In this document: one piece after another, positions 53,045-61,439 of the stretch | How positions within the stretch are numbered: the stretch's first letter is position 1 | Layout of the letters: each line of letters begins with the position of its first letter | Source: Blautia hydrogenotrophica DSM 10507 | GTDB taxonomy: Bacteria > Bacillota > Clostridia > Lachnospirales > Lachnospiraceae | Length of the DNA: 64,000 bases | Assembly: GCF_034356035.1 (NCBI RefSeq) | Contig: NZ_CP136423.1 | Coordinates: 3,410,001 to 3,474,000, forward strand | Reading direction: 5' to 3' | Notes under the pieces: generated by a model | The model's input: the letters and a program-made list of their open reading frames with translations, nothing else | What the model was told of the DNA's origin: nothing | The model's database searches: none | Position numbers and translations under genes: made by a program

Positions 53045-54895
53045 CTAGTTGGTTTTTTCAGTGGCTATAAGAGCAACAAAAAACCTCTTAGGGTTAAATC
53101 CTTCTGAACGGTATTTGATTTTTCCCTCTTTCTTTAAGTCAGCCTTAGCATTTTTTAAAGAATTGGCACTTATACTCTGTGCTTTTGCCATTGCATCCAA
53201 CTCCGAAACTTCCTTTTCTCCGTCTTTCAAGAAGTCAAGAATAAACTCCTTCGCTTCTTCCCTCTGCGGGGCCTGCCTGGTAGTATAATCTACCTCTGTT
53301 ACAAAATCCTTATCCTTCTTCTTGGTATATCCTTTCAAGCACACAACCTCATCCTCTATTGCATACAGGACTGTGTTGCCAGTCATTCCGTAATTGGATT
53401 TTTCATGAGACAGGTAGCGGATTCCCGTTTCATTGGTCTCACCCGCCATAATCACGGACCGGCTGATATCCCAGATGTCGGCGCTGTCTGCAATCCTCTT
53501 TCTGCCCCAGACGCCTGACTGTTTGTTGGCGTGTACAATAATTAAGGGGGTGGTACCATATTTCTCACCATAACCAATCAGCGGGGCCAAACAATTTCGG
53601 ATAGCATTCCTATCCCCCATTCTGATCTCAGGTGGAACAAAAGCCTGTATAGGGTCAAAGATACATAAAGCTGGGCGGTACTTTTCTAATAGCTGCTCTA
53701 AGAACAGGCTATTAAACTTAATATCTTGGAATCGTTCATCTGCGATATCTATCGAAAGAATATTCTCCAAAATTGCCCCGTTCTTTCTAAGCCTGCGTTT
53801 GAGCGTATACTCAAAGGAATCCTCTGCTGAAAAGAACATTACTTTTTGGGGCTTCCCACCTCCACAATCTTCAGGAAGAAAGTCCTCCAGAAATGACTTT
53901 TTGCCACTGCTCACTGCTGCCGCAAGAGCACACCAGACTGTTGTCTTTCCACTGCCGCCGTCCCCTGCCAGAGAAGTGATCTGATACCGTGGTATATAGC
54001 CTGTGATAAGCCAGTCAGGCTCTTTTTCCTGTGCGCTGTCCATCGTAACCATTTCAAGGCTGTTATTTTTCTGCTGCCGGACTTTCCCTTTATCACATGC
54101 TTTGGTATATGGCCGCTCTGGCATCCACCCTCTTTTCAGCGCTGGAAAGACCTGCCGTTCCAGCTCCTGATCTGTAAGGGGCGGGATACATTTTTCTTCA
54201 TTCTCCGCCTGGACTGCTGCCCGAATTGCCGCTTCTCCAAGGCCCTTAGACCGCTGACTGCCGATCAGCTGTATCAGAGTAGAAACCCTCTGCCCTTCTG
54301 GAATTATTTCTTCCTGATGGAAGTATTGCTTCTTCTCCGGCGCTGGCCCCAGAAGAAACTTTATGACCTGACCATTTACCTGCGCAATTTCATACTCCCC
54401 CGGCTCCTGCTCCCATTCATAGGTATGGCCATTTGGATGAATACTTGGCGGGGCTACAATATAGCCGCCCTCCCCACGAATATCAACCCCATCATATAAA
54501 GCGACCTTATTTTTGTTCGCAGCAGTATCTCGATAGAAATAATGATACCCACCGTTGCCCGTGATACTTATCCAGGTTTCCGGCAGATCACCATGTTCCT
54601 TCTGCCATTCCTTCAATGTTTCATAGCCGTTCTTTCCTTTTTCCTCATCAATATCCAGATCAATGACCACCAGGCCTCCTGATCTGCTGCCGGTAGCAAT
54701 TCCTATATTGTGCTGAGGATTGATGTTCCACCAAGTTTCTATTTGCAAAGCGTCTGTGGTGGCATCCTTACAGCCATGTGGTGTTGCAGGGGCTTTCCCC
54801 TTTTCTTTGACCGGAAACACTGCCAGACCTAAATGAGCATATCGCAAAGCCCATTCTTTCATGCTCGCCACTGCATCAGTCACCCTTTCCGTCAT
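53045..54895 (-). CDS. Primase-polymerase/helicase replication protein (Pri-Rep type)
   Basis: 616 aa from ATG 54895 (GGGGAAG upstream; the frame opens at 54910 and is numbered from there). Residues 20-185: bifunctional primase/polymerase fold with VVIDLDID (D84, D86), GNGGYHYFY and GVDIRGEGGYIVAPPSIHPNG. Residues 205-262: primase C-terminal-type helical region. Residues 300-530: RecA/AAA_25 helicase with Walker A LAGDGGSGKTT and Walker B CIFDPIQAF. The last 70 residues form a winged-helix-like end. It would initiate and unwind satellite DNA at the adjacent repeats. Confidence 0.88.
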   Translation of the reverse strand: MTERVTDAVASMKEWALRYAHLGLAVFPVKEKGKAPATPHGCKDATTDALQIETWWNINPQHNIGIATGSRSGGLVVIDLDIDEEKGKNGYETLKEWQKEHGDLPETWISITGNGGYHYFYRDTAANKNKVALYDGVDIRGEGGYIVAPPSIHPNGHTYEWEQEPGEYEIAQVNGQVIKFLLGPAPEKKQYFHQEEIIPEGQRVSTLIQLIGSQRSKGLGEAAIRAAVQAENEEKCIPPLTDQELERQVFPALKRGWMPERPYTKACDKGKVRQQKNNSLEMVTMDSAQEKEPDWLITGYIPRYQITSLAGDGGSGKTTVWCALAAAVSSGKKSFLEDFLPEDCGGGKPQKVMFFSAEDSFEYTLKRRLRKNGAILENILSIDIADERFQDIKFNSLFLEQLLEKYRPALCIFDPIQAFVPPEIRMGDRNAIRNCLAPLIGYGEKYGTTPLIIVHANKQSGVWGRKRIADSADIWDISRSVIMAGETNETGIRYLSHEKSNYGMTGNTVLYAIEDEVVCLKGYTKKKDKDFVTEVDYTTRQAPQREEAKEFILDFLKDGEKEVSELDAMAKAQSISANSLKNAKADLKKEGKIKYRSEGFNPKRFFVALIATEKTN

Positions 54896-55082
54896 ATACT
54901 TCCCCGCCATTCAACCCAAAGAAACGTTTCTGTAGGTAGGCTATCGGTACTTTGCCTCGAACTGTAAGAAAATTATCCTGTTCCAGTTCATTGTTCAGCT
55001 GTTTAATAATTTTGTAGGCTTTTGATTCACTCACACACAGAATATTCATCACATCATGAGCATTATAAAGCTGTTTTGTCAT
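54876..55082 (-). CDS. Excisionase-like helix-turn-helix protein (satellite)
   Basis: 68 aa. YNAHDVMNILCVSESKAYKIIKQLNNELEQ, then VRGKVPIAYLQKRFFGL; paralogous in layout to 44864-45058. It overlaps the primase gene by about 20 nt. Probably directs excision or controls replication-gene expression. AGAGAGATT upstream of ATG. Confidence 0.8.
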   Translation of the reverse strand: MTKQLYNAHDVMNILCVSESKAYKIIKQLNNELEQDNFLTVRGKVPIAYLQKRFFGLNGGEVYDGKGD

Positions 55083-55096
55083 AATCTCTCTCCTCT

Positions 55097-55264
55097 CTAT
55101 TCTTCTTCAATTAATTCCAGTACTCTGTACGTCCCTGGATAGCCTTTCCCTAAATGGGAATACAAGCCCCCCACTTCAAGCGGACGGTTCCGGCAGATGG
55201 TTCTAGTACGCTTTGCACAGATGCCCGTGTAAAAATCTTCTTTGATGATCTTATATGTATACAT
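55097..55264 (-). CDS. Small satellite protein
   Basis: 55 aa: MYTYKIIKEDFYTGICAKRT...GGLYSHLGKGYPGTYRVLELIEEE. AAGGAG 7 nt before ATG. Beta-rich look; not recognised. Lies between the Cro-like and excisionase-like genes. Confidence 0.65.
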   Translation of the reverse strand: MYTYKIIKEDFYTGICAKRTRTICRNRPLEVGGLYSHLGKGYPGTYRVLELIEEE

Positions 55265-55307
55265 AATACCGCTCCTTTCTTTTCATCCATGCCGCCCAGC
55301 ATATAGA

Positions 55308-55508
55308 CTATTCTTCTGTTTCGATGATTTCAGTTACATCCACGCCAAGAGCTTTGGCAATCTTTTGGCCCACTTCATCAGAGCAACTTTTCCCTCCTTT
55401 TATGTAGTTAATCGTTACTCTGGATACCCCGCTTAGTTCTGCAAGTCTTTTCTGCGTCATGTCCTGCCTGGTCAGTTCCGATACAAGCTTGATACGGTCG
55501 ATTCTCAT
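55308..55508 (-). CDS. Cro-like XRE regulator of the satellite
   Basis: 66 aa. MRIDRIKLVSELTRQDMTQKRLAELSGVSRVTINYIKGGKSCSDEVGQKIAKALGVDVTEII. The start at 55508 is chosen for AGAGGTGAG upstream; an alternative at 55550 would put an operator inside the coding region. First gene of the long leftward operon, divergent from the repressor gene. Confidence 0.85.
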   Translation of the reverse strand: MRIDRIKLVSELTRQDMTQKRLAELSGVSRVTINYIKGGKSCSDEVGQKIAKALGVDVTEIIETEE

Positions 55509-55526
55509 TCTTCTCACCTCTTTTCC

Positions 55527-55605
55527 AACAGTATTTTTACTGTTTTTCATAATATATCACAGTATTATTATTGTGTCAATACAGAAATACAGTTTTTTTA
55601 TTGTG
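55527..55605. promoter_or_regulatory. Three-operator array between divergent satellite regulators
   Basis: AACAGTATTTTTACTGTT (55527-55544), CACAGTATTATTATTGTG (55558-55575) and TACAGTTTTTTTATTGTG (55588-55605). The centres are 31 and 30 bp apart (three helical turns), sharing an ACAGTA-TA(C/T)TGT palindrome. This resembles the operator series of a lambda-type genetic switch. Confidence 0.75.
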
Positions 55606-55653
55606 TTTCTGCACATAATATGATAAAGTAATTGCAATGGAGGTATACAGGAT

Positions 55654-56028
55654 ATGACATTTGGTGAAAGAGTAAAAGAATTACGCTTAAAAAAGGGATT
55701 ATCGCAACGTGAACTTGGTGAAAGAATGGGGGGAATAACCCAACAAACTATTGCACAATACGAAAAGAGTGAAAATTATCCTAAACTTGAAACCATTAGA
55801 CGGATAGCCAAAGCTCTTGATGTTCCTTTTGACAATTTAGTTCCTTTTGATGATGGTTTGCGCTTATGGATTAAAGAAAAAAAACAATCCACTCAAAACA
55901 ATATTTCTGGCAAAAGAAAAGCCTTAGATAAAAAAATAGATCAGCTCAATGACGATGGGATACAGAAGATGTCTGATTATGCAGACGACATAATAAAGAT
56001 TCCCGAATACCGCAAAGATAACGAATAA
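55654..56028 (+). CDS. CI-like XRE repressor of the satellite
   Basis: 124 aa. MTFGERVKELRLKKGLSQRELGERMGGITQQTIAQYEKSENYPKLETIRRIAKALDVPFDNLV, then a short linker and helical tail (MSDYADDIIKIPEYRKDNE). No RecA-cleavable peptidase domain, so induction probably uses a helper-phage anti-repressor or another signal rather than self-cleavage. TGGAGG 8 nt before ATG. Transcribed toward the integrase. Confidence 0.87.
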   Translation: MTFGERVKELRLKKGLSQRELGERMGGITQQTIAQYEKSENYPKLETIRRIAKALDVPFDNLVPFDDGLRLWIKEKKQSTQNNISGKRKALDKKIDQLNDDGIQKMSDYADDIIKIPEYRKDNE

Positions 56029-56132
56029 GGTCGCTTACTTCCCATATCTGGGTAGCAAAGCTAAGGTCGAAAAGACAAGGAATAATACTCAAAATTGAGT
56101 AAAAGTCACGATCTTACACCGCACATTGACAA

Positions 56133-56206
56133 TATAATATACTTACCCGGGGAACCGATGGGGCGATGTGTAGCCACCTACTCTAAAGAGAAAGGGGCTG
56201 GTGCTT
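56133..56206 (+). promoter_or_regulatory. Promoter and 5' leader of the toxin mRNA
   Basis: TATAAT (56133-56138) with no good -35, in a context ATATAATATACTTA that is repeated in the antisense promoter at 56389. The leader of about 60 nt is GC-rich and probably folded. Confidence 0.5.
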
Positions 56207-56296
56207 ATGGTTACATACAGCGACTTATTCACGTTTGTTATCATGCTTTGTGCTGTTATAACCCTTGTTGTAACACTTTCTAAGCACAAAAAATAG
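56207..56296 (+). CDS. Type I toxin, small hydrophobic peptide (holin-like toxin family)
   Basis: 29 aa. Starts MVTYSDLFTFVIML and continues as a single hydrophobic helix to a basic SKHKK end, the form of TxpA/Hol_Tox-type membrane toxins (short, one helix, charged tail). The stop lies inside a bidirectional terminator (AAATAGCGC / GCGCTATTT, 56291-56326). AAAGGGGCTGG upstream of ATG. Kept silent by an antisense RNA from the opposite strand. Confidence 0.78.
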   Translation: MVTYSDLFTFVIMLCAVITLVVTLSKHKK

Positions 56297-56382
56297 CGCC
56301 CTCACCCGCAAAGTGTAGCGCTATTTTGTAATACATATTTGCCGAGGTGGCTAGGTTTCAGCTAGCTATCGGCTCCCTTGTT
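56287..56382 (-). ncRNA. Antisense RNA antitoxin (predicted, about 95 nt)
   Basis: Starts near 56382 from a perfect promoter. It folds a 5' hairpin (GCCGA..TCGGC with CTAGC/GCTAG, 56341-56373), then ends at the stem AAATAGCGC/GCGCTATTT followed by a T-run on the minus strand (to 56287). It is complementary to the 3' end of the toxin mRNA, as in TxpA/RatA systems. Confidence 0.68.
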
Positions 56383-56388
56383 AAGTAT

Positions 56389-56417
56389 ATTATATGTCAA
56401 TAACAAAATATTGTCAA
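56389..56417 (-). promoter_or_regulatory. Strong promoter of the antisense RNA
   Basis: Minus strand TTGACA (56417-56412), 17-nt spacer, TATAAT (56394-56389): a consensus housekeeping promoter facing the toxin gene. Confidence 0.85.
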
Positions 56418-56463
56418 ACCCTTTCCCTTCATCCATGCCGCCCAGCAGGAAAGGAAGGAAATT

Positions 56464-57534
56464 ATGCCAGTATTTAAAGACGAACAACGCGGAACATACT
56501 TTGTAAAATGCTACTACACGGACCACACGGGAACCCGAAAACAGAAAAAGAAGCGAGGTTTTAAGCTCCAAAGGGACGCCAAAGAATGGGAAAGAAATTT
56601 TCTGGAAACCCAACAGGCCGATCTGTCTATGACCTTTGAAAACTTTGTGAAGATATACAACGAGGATATGAAACACCGCCTCCGAGAGCATAGCTTTATT
56701 CAGAAACAATATATCATAAACACAAAGCTTCTGCCCTTTTTCGGAAAGCTGCCAGTGTCGCAGATCACCCCCGCCTATGTGCGGAAATGGCAAAATGCAC
56801 TGATTGCCTACCGTGATAAAAAAGACAAGCCCTATTCTGAAACCTATCTGCGGACTATCAACAACCAGCTTTCCGCTATAATGAATTACGCTGTCCGGTA
56901 CTACGATTTAAAAGAAAACCCATGCCGCAAAGCCGGGAGCATAGGCAAAGGTCACGCTGATGAAATGCAATTTTGGACTACAGACGAATTTAAACGATTC
57001 CTAGAAAAGATTTCAGACAAACCGCCCGCAAGAGCCGGCTTCCTCATTTTGTATTATACCGGCTTGCGCATAGGGGAGCTGCTGGCCCTGGAATATGGTG
57101 ATATAGATTTCGATGGCTGTACCATCAATGTGAATAAATCCTACCAGCATATCAATGGGAAAGACGTTGTAACGCCGCCTAAGACGCCTAAAAGCGTCCG
57201 TATCATATCTATCCCGGAGTTTCTACGGGACGAGATTAAAAGCTATACAGAACGGCTCTACGGGCTTCACAAGCATGACCGCATTTTTCCTTGCACGAAA
57301 CACTTTTTTGAACATGAAATAATGAGGGGAACCAAAGACGGGGAAGTAAAGCGAATCCGGCTGCACGATATACGCCATAGCCATGCCAGCCTTTTAATCG
57401 AGATGGGTTTCTCTCCTCTGGCTGTTGCTGACCGCCTGGGGCATGAGAAAGTAGAAACCACGCTCAACACCTATTCACACCTGTTTCCCCACAAGCGGGA
57501 TGAAGTAGCTGAAAAGCTCCAAAAATTAAAATAG
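56464..57534 (+). CDS. Tyrosine integrase of the satellite
   Basis: 356 aa. Arm-binding N-terminus (residues 1-50), SAM-like core-binding domain (55-150), catalytic domain with R202 (TGLRIGELLAL), H301/R304 (HDIRHSHAS), H327 (LGHEK) and Y337 (NTYSH): complete. It ends 30 nt before a terminator that abuts the guaA att core, so integration into the guaA 3' end is the natural reading. Closely related in layout to the broken integrase at 43409. AAGGAAGGAAATT before ATG. Confidence 0.94.
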   Translation: MPVFKDEQRGTYFVKCYYTDHTGTRKQKKKRGFKLQRDAKEWERNFLETQQADLSMTFENFVKIYNEDMKHRLREHSFIQKQYIINTKLLPFFGKLPVSQITPAYVRKWQNALIAYRDKKDKPYSETYLRTINNQLSAIMNYAVRYYDLKENPCRKAGSIGKGHADEMQFWTTDEFKRFLEKISDKPPARAGFLILYYTGLRIGELLALEYGDIDFDGCTINVNKSYQHINGKDVVTPPKTPKSVRIISIPEFLRDEIKSYTERLYGLHKHDRIFPCTKHFFEHEIMRGTKDGEVKRIRLHDIRHSHASLLIEMGFSPLAVADRLGHEKVETTLNTYSHLFPHKRDEVAEKLQKLK

Positions 57535-57564
57535 TACCGTTTTAGTACCACAAGCATAAAGAAA

Positions 57565-57608
57565 GAGCCGATTTTCCTTGTAAATTCAAGGTTTCTCGGC
57601 TCTTTTTC
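57565..57608. terminator. Terminator at the satellite/guaA boundary
   Basis: GAGCCGA (57565-57571) pairs with TCGGCTC (57596-57602), with inner CCTTG/CAAGG, followed by TTTTTC. It ends the integrase transcript and, on the other strand, is placed to end guaA. Confidence 0.82.
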
Positions 57609-57610
57609 AT

Positions 57611-57622
57611 TTATTCGAACTC
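57611..57622. other. att-like core, copy 3, inside the guaA 3' end
   Basis: TTATTCGAACTC, the reverse complement of the last four codons of guaA including the stop. Integration here leaves the GuaA C-terminus IEFE unchanged. Confidence 0.8.
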
Positions 57623-59155
57623 AATCGTCGCCGGAGGTTTCCCCGTGCAGTCATACATCACTCGGTTCACGTGTTTCACCTCATTGACAATCCTGCTGGT
57701 CGTCTTCCCAATAACCTCCCAGGGAATCTCCGCACTCTCGGCAGTCATGAAGTCCGTCGTAGTCACCGCGCGTAACGCAATCGCGTAGTCATAGGTTCTC
57801 TCATCGCCCATGACTCCCACCGATCTCATGTTTGTCAAAGCTGCAAAATACTGATTCACTTTCTTGTCCCAGCCAGCTTTGGCGATCTCCTCACGCCAAA
57901 TTGCATCGGCATCCTGTACCATCTGTACCTTTTCTGCCGTGACCTCTCCAATAATTCGAATTCCCAGGCCCGGACCAGGGAACGGCTGACGAAATACCAG
58001 ATAATCCGGAATACCCAACTCTAGCCCTGCTTTCCGCACTTCATCTTTAAACAAATCTCTCAGCGGTTCGATGATCTCCTTGAAGTCCACACACTCCGGC
58101 AAACCACCGACATTGTGGTGAGACTTAATCACAGCAGACTCACCGCCCAAGCCGCTCTCCACCACATCCGGGTAGATCGTTCCCTGTACCAGATAATCCA
58201 CAGCACCGATCTTTTTCGCTTCTTCCTCAAAGACACGGATGAACTCCTCACCGATGATTTTACGCTTTTTCTCAGGCTCTTCCACACCTTTCAGCTTGTC
58301 GTAAAAACGCTGCTGGGCGTTCACGCGGATGAAGTTCAGCTTATACGGGCCCTGCGGTCCGAATACTGCCTCAACCTCATCGCCCTCATTCTTTCTCAGA
58401 AGACCGTGGTCTACAAAGACACAGGTCAACTGATCTCCCACTGCCTTTGACATCATCACTGCCGCCACAGAGGAATCCACACCGCCAGACAACGCACACA
58501 GCACTTTGCCGCTGCCCACTTTCTCTCGGATTGCTTTGATGGATTCCTCCACAAAAGAATCCATCTTCCAATCTCCTCTACACTCGCATACATTGTATAC
58601 AAAGTTTGAAAGCATCTTAGTACCTTCCTGCGTATGCAGTACCTCTGGATGGAACTGGATTGCATAGAGCCTTTTCTCCACGTCCTCCACTGCCGCTACT
58701 GGACAGTCTGCTGTATGGGCGCTGACTGCAAAACCAGGCGCCGCCTGAGAAATATAGTCATTATGACTCATCCAGCAGATCGTCTTTTCTGAAACATTTT
58801 CAAACAATTTGGAACTGCGGTCAACGGTCACTTCAATTTTGCCGTACTCCCGCACCGGCGCCTTCTCTACTTTGCCGCCAAGCAAATGCATCATCAGCTG
58901 AGCTCCATAACAGATGCCCAAAATCGGAACTCCCAAATTGAAAATTTCTCTTGTATAGGAAGGAGAATCTGCTTCATAAGCGCTATTAGGTCCGCCAGTA
59001 AAGATGATTCCCTTAGGCTGCATTTCTTTGATTTTTTCGAGATCAGTTTTGTAGGAGTAAATTTCACAGTAAACGTTGCACTCTCTGACGCGTCTTGCGA
59101 TCAGCTGATTGTATTGACCTCCGAAATCGAGAACTATAATCTTTTCGTTCTTCAC
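57611..59155 (-). CDS. guaA: GMP synthase (glutamine-hydrolysing)
   Basis: 514 aa, full length. N-terminal class I glutamine amidotransferase: GICYGAQLM (nucleophile Cys), FHPEV (His/Glu). Central ATP-pyrophosphatase: [17 protein letters not shown] (PP-loop). C-terminal dimerisation domain with [13 protein letters not shown] and the end KPPATIEFE. Converts XMP, glutamine and ATP to GMP in purine synthesis. AGGAGGAAAACTT before ATG. Its last codons form the attachment site for the tandem elements. Confidence 0.97.
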   Translation of the reverse strand: MKNEKIIVLDFGGQYNQLIARRVRECNVYCEIYSYKTDLEKIKEMQPKGIIFTGGPNSAYEADSPSYTREIFNLGVPILGICYGAQLMMHLLGGKVEKAPVREYGKIEVTVDRSSKLFENVSEKTICWMSHNDYISQAAPGFAVSAHTADCPVAAVEDVEKRLYAIQFHPEVLHTQEGTKMLSNFVYNVCECRGDWKMDSFVEESIKAIREKVGSGKVLCALSGGVDSSVAAVMMSKAVGDQLTCVFVDHGLLRKNEGDEVEAVFGPQGPYKLNFIRVNAQQRFYDKLKGVEEPEKKRKIIGEEFIRVFEEEAKKIGAVDYLVQGTIYPDVVESGLGGESAVIKSHHNVGGLPECVDFKEIIEPLRDLFKDEVRKAGLELGIPDYLVFRQPFPGPGLGIRIIGEVTAEKVQMVQDADAIWREEIAKAGWDKKVNQYFAALTNMRSVGVMGDERTYDYAIALRAVTTTDFMTAESAEIPWEVIGKTTSRIVNEVKHVNRVMYDCTGKPPATIEFE

Positions 59156-59263
59156 AAGTTTTCCTCCTATTAATTCGCGATTATTGTCTGTTTTTATTAT
59201 AAATTAGCCTTTCTGGAATGACAAGTTATTTTTATTACAAAGTATCATCCTGCCTTCATCTTT

Positions 59264-60625
59264 TCAGACCAAAGACTTGCCCTTCCATTTTCCGCTACGG
59301 TAACGAATAATAAAGCAAATAGCTCTCACAATCCAATCCAAGATCATCGCCATCCAGACGCCAAACACCCCGAATCCCATATATTTGCCCAAAATATAAC
59401 TAAACACGATTCGACAAATCCACATGGAGATGATCGAAGTCACCATGCTGAACTTCACATCGCCAGCCGCTCGAAATACAGAAGGCAGATTAAACGCAAC
59501 CGGCCAGATCAAACTAGCGCTTACTCCATGAAATAGTAAAATCCGTCTGGTCTCACTGGCAGTAATGTCTGAAAGGTTGTAAACTTTAAGAATCAACGGA
59601 AGAGCCAGCACAGTGATACCAATCAAAACCCACATACACAAATAAGATATCATATGCAGCTTTTTGGTATAATACTGTGCCTGGTCGTAGGCATTTGCCC
59701 CAATACATCTGGAAATCACTGTTGTGATGGCCAAAGACATTGCCATACCCGGCAGGATTTGTACAGATGCTACAACGTTGCTGACGGCATTCGCTGCAAT
59801 CGCATAAGTTCCAAACGTCGCCACTAAGCTAAGCACCATAATTTTTCCAAGCTGAAACATACTATTTTCCAAGCCATTGGGAATACCTATGTACAAAATT
59901 TTCTTAATCAGATTCTTATCAAAATGATAATGGATTGTCCTTGGAACGGAGACTGTCAGGTCCTTATTTCCAAGCAGCCAGAGTATCATTATCGCTGCGA
60001 CCATCCTAGATACCAGAGTCGGAATTGCCACACCTTCTGAGCCGCGATGAAACCCATAAATTAAAATTGCATTTCCCACCACATTGATAATATTCATCAC
60101 TATGGATACCTGCATGGAAACCTTGGAGTTACCCATGACACGGAAAATTGCCGCACCTGCATTATACAAGGCCACAAACGGGATGGATGCCGCCACAATC
60201 AGCAGATATACTTCTGCATAGCTGCGAACTTCAGCCGTAATCTGACCGAATACTGTATGCAGAATAAATCCTTTTGCCAAATACATCAGCGCCATAACGC
60301 CAATCGCCAAAAAAGCCAAAAACCAGATGAGCTGCTGAGCTGCCTCCTGGGCTTTTTGAGTATTTCTTTGTCCCAAATATTGACCTGTAACCACCGCTCC
60401 TCCCGTGGCCAGCGCGGAAAACGCATTGATCAGCAAAAGCATTACGCTGTCAACCAGCGAGACACCCGACACCGCTGATTCACCCACATTGGCAATCATG
60501 ATGGAGTCTGCCATCCCCACCAAGACCGCCAGCATCTGCTCAATTACCAGAGGCAATATCAAAGCAAACAACGCGTGATTGTCAAACAGGTATTGGCTCC
60601 TGTCCACATTCTGTTTCTTTCCCAT
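59264..60625 (-). CDS. MATE family efflux transporter
   Basis: 453 aa with about 12 membrane helices. Motifs: IEQMLAVLVGMADSIMIANVGESAVSGVSLVD, VVTGQYLGQRNTQKAQE and a second-half SRCIGANAYDQAQYY. Only distantly similar to the MATE protein at 24188. No adjacent regulator. Probably cation-coupled export of drugs or metabolites; substrate unknown. Confidence 0.92.
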   Translation of the reverse strand: MGKKQNVDRSQYLFDNHALFALILPLVIEQMLAVLVGMADSIMIANVGESAVSGVSLVDSVMLLLINAFSALATGGAVVTGQYLGQRNTQKAQEAAQQLIWFLAFLAIGVMALMYLAKGFILHTVFGQITAEVRSYAEVYLLIVAASIPFVALYNAGAAIFRVMGNSKVSMQVSIVMNIINVVGNAILIYGFHRGSEGVAIPTLVSRMVAAIMILWLLGNKDLTVSVPRTIHYHFDKNLIKKILYIGIPNGLENSMFQLGKIMVLSLVATFGTYAIAANAVSNVVASVQILPGMAMSLAITTVISRCIGANAYDQAQYYTKKLHMISYLCMWVLIGITVLALPLILKVYNLSDITASETRRILLFHGVSASLIWPVAFNLPSVFRAAGDVKFSMVTSIISMWICRIVFSYILGKYMGFGVFGVWMAMILDWIVRAICFIIRYRSGKWKGKSLV

Positions 60626-60815
60626 ACTTTCTTTCCACCCTCTCTTGAATAAACAAGACTTTTTAACACTTTACTATGCAAAATTAAATTCTAAGCAAAA
60701 AAATAAGAAGGCCCTGTCTGTGCAGGTTCTTTCCCTTCTGTTACTCGATGCAAATTTATTATATGCCTGTATTTTATTGAAATCAATAGAAAATAAAAAT
60801 TTCATTAATTTTTTG

Positions 60816-60989
60816 GTAACTATTCAGCCATGCGACTGATAAGAACAAAAATCCGGAGCAAGCTTGCTTGCAGAGGAGTTTTGCTCTTATCAGGCATATG
60901 GCGCTTAGCCATAAGCGAGGATATCGCCGCATATGCGGCGATATAAGCTGCGCAGCAGCTAATCCGAGCTGTTATGGCTGAATAGTTAC
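60816..60989. repeat. MITE-like palindromic element with perfect 16-bp terminal inverted repeats
   Basis: Ends GTAACTATTCAGCCAT (60816-60831) and its exact complement at 60974-60989. The inside is also self-complementary: CTGATAAGA/TCTTATCAG arms, a perfect 24-bp palindrome at 60921-60944 (centre GCATATGC) and AGCTGCGCAGCAGCT. No ORF. Either a non-autonomous transposon or a large structured RNA. Confidence 0.8.
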
Positions 60990-60999
60990 ATTTCTTGAT

Positions 61000-61340
61000 A
61001 ATTATTCAACCACGCTGCATAAAGGCAAAGTAGATAAGCTCCCTTCAACTCCCCATCCACTCAATAATCCAGCGCAAGTCTGCTTGCAAAGGAGGTTTGA
61101 TCTTATCTGACATGTGGCACTTAACTATAAACCAAAATTCGTATACAATAAAAAACACTACTGCTGCGAATCTGAATTTAGTTACAATTTTTAATAACGG
61201 ACAGCCATGCGGCTGACGAAGACAAAATTCGGTATAAACCTACTTACCGAAAATTATTGACACCATCAAGCACATGGCTGTTTCACTATCGTTGAAATTT
61301 TAACTGCATAAGCTGCGAAATAAAAGCGTTAACTGAGAAT
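61000..61340. repeat. Two decayed relatives of the palindromic element
   Basis: 61000-61185 keeps ATTATTCAACCA, TGCTTGCAAAGGAGG and TCTTATCTGA; 61195-61340 keeps AGCCATGCGGCTGA and ACATGGCTG. Together with the intact copy they fill the gap between the MATE and VWA genes; no gene there. Confidence 0.6.
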
Positions 61341-61439
61341 CCGAGACAGCACGACTAAGCTGCACAAAATGGATAGATAATCTCGCTTCGACTTCCTAGT
61401 CTCTCCATCTCGAAGAGTACTGCTCACTTTCGCATCGCT

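Larger units (their letters stand above)
47175..57610. mobile_element. Putative phage satellite (PICI-like island) integrated at the 3' end of guaA
   Basis: About 10.4 kb between att-like cores at 47163 and 57611. Layout from the right: terminator, integrase, type I toxin-antitoxin, repressor, operator array, divergent Cro-like gene, 55-aa gene, excisionase-like gene, primase-helicase, iteron-like repeats, a run of small phage-type genes, DUF2971 cargo, terminase-small-subunit relic, cold-shock protein, small genes, and a sigma factor flanked by paralogues. There are no structural, portal, lysis or large-terminase genes. This matches the published criteria for Gram-positive phage-inducible chromosomal islands rather than a prophage; helper dependence is inferred. 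Confidence 0.75.

Noticed and set aside
56095..56283. 62-codon plus-strand frame overlapping the toxin gene
   Set aside because: Lacks a ribosome site; the 29-codon frame with GGGGCTGG upstream has the features of a known toxin family.
47175..57610. Intact prophage
   Set aside because: No portal, capsid, tail, large terminase, holin or lysin genes; only a truncated small terminase.
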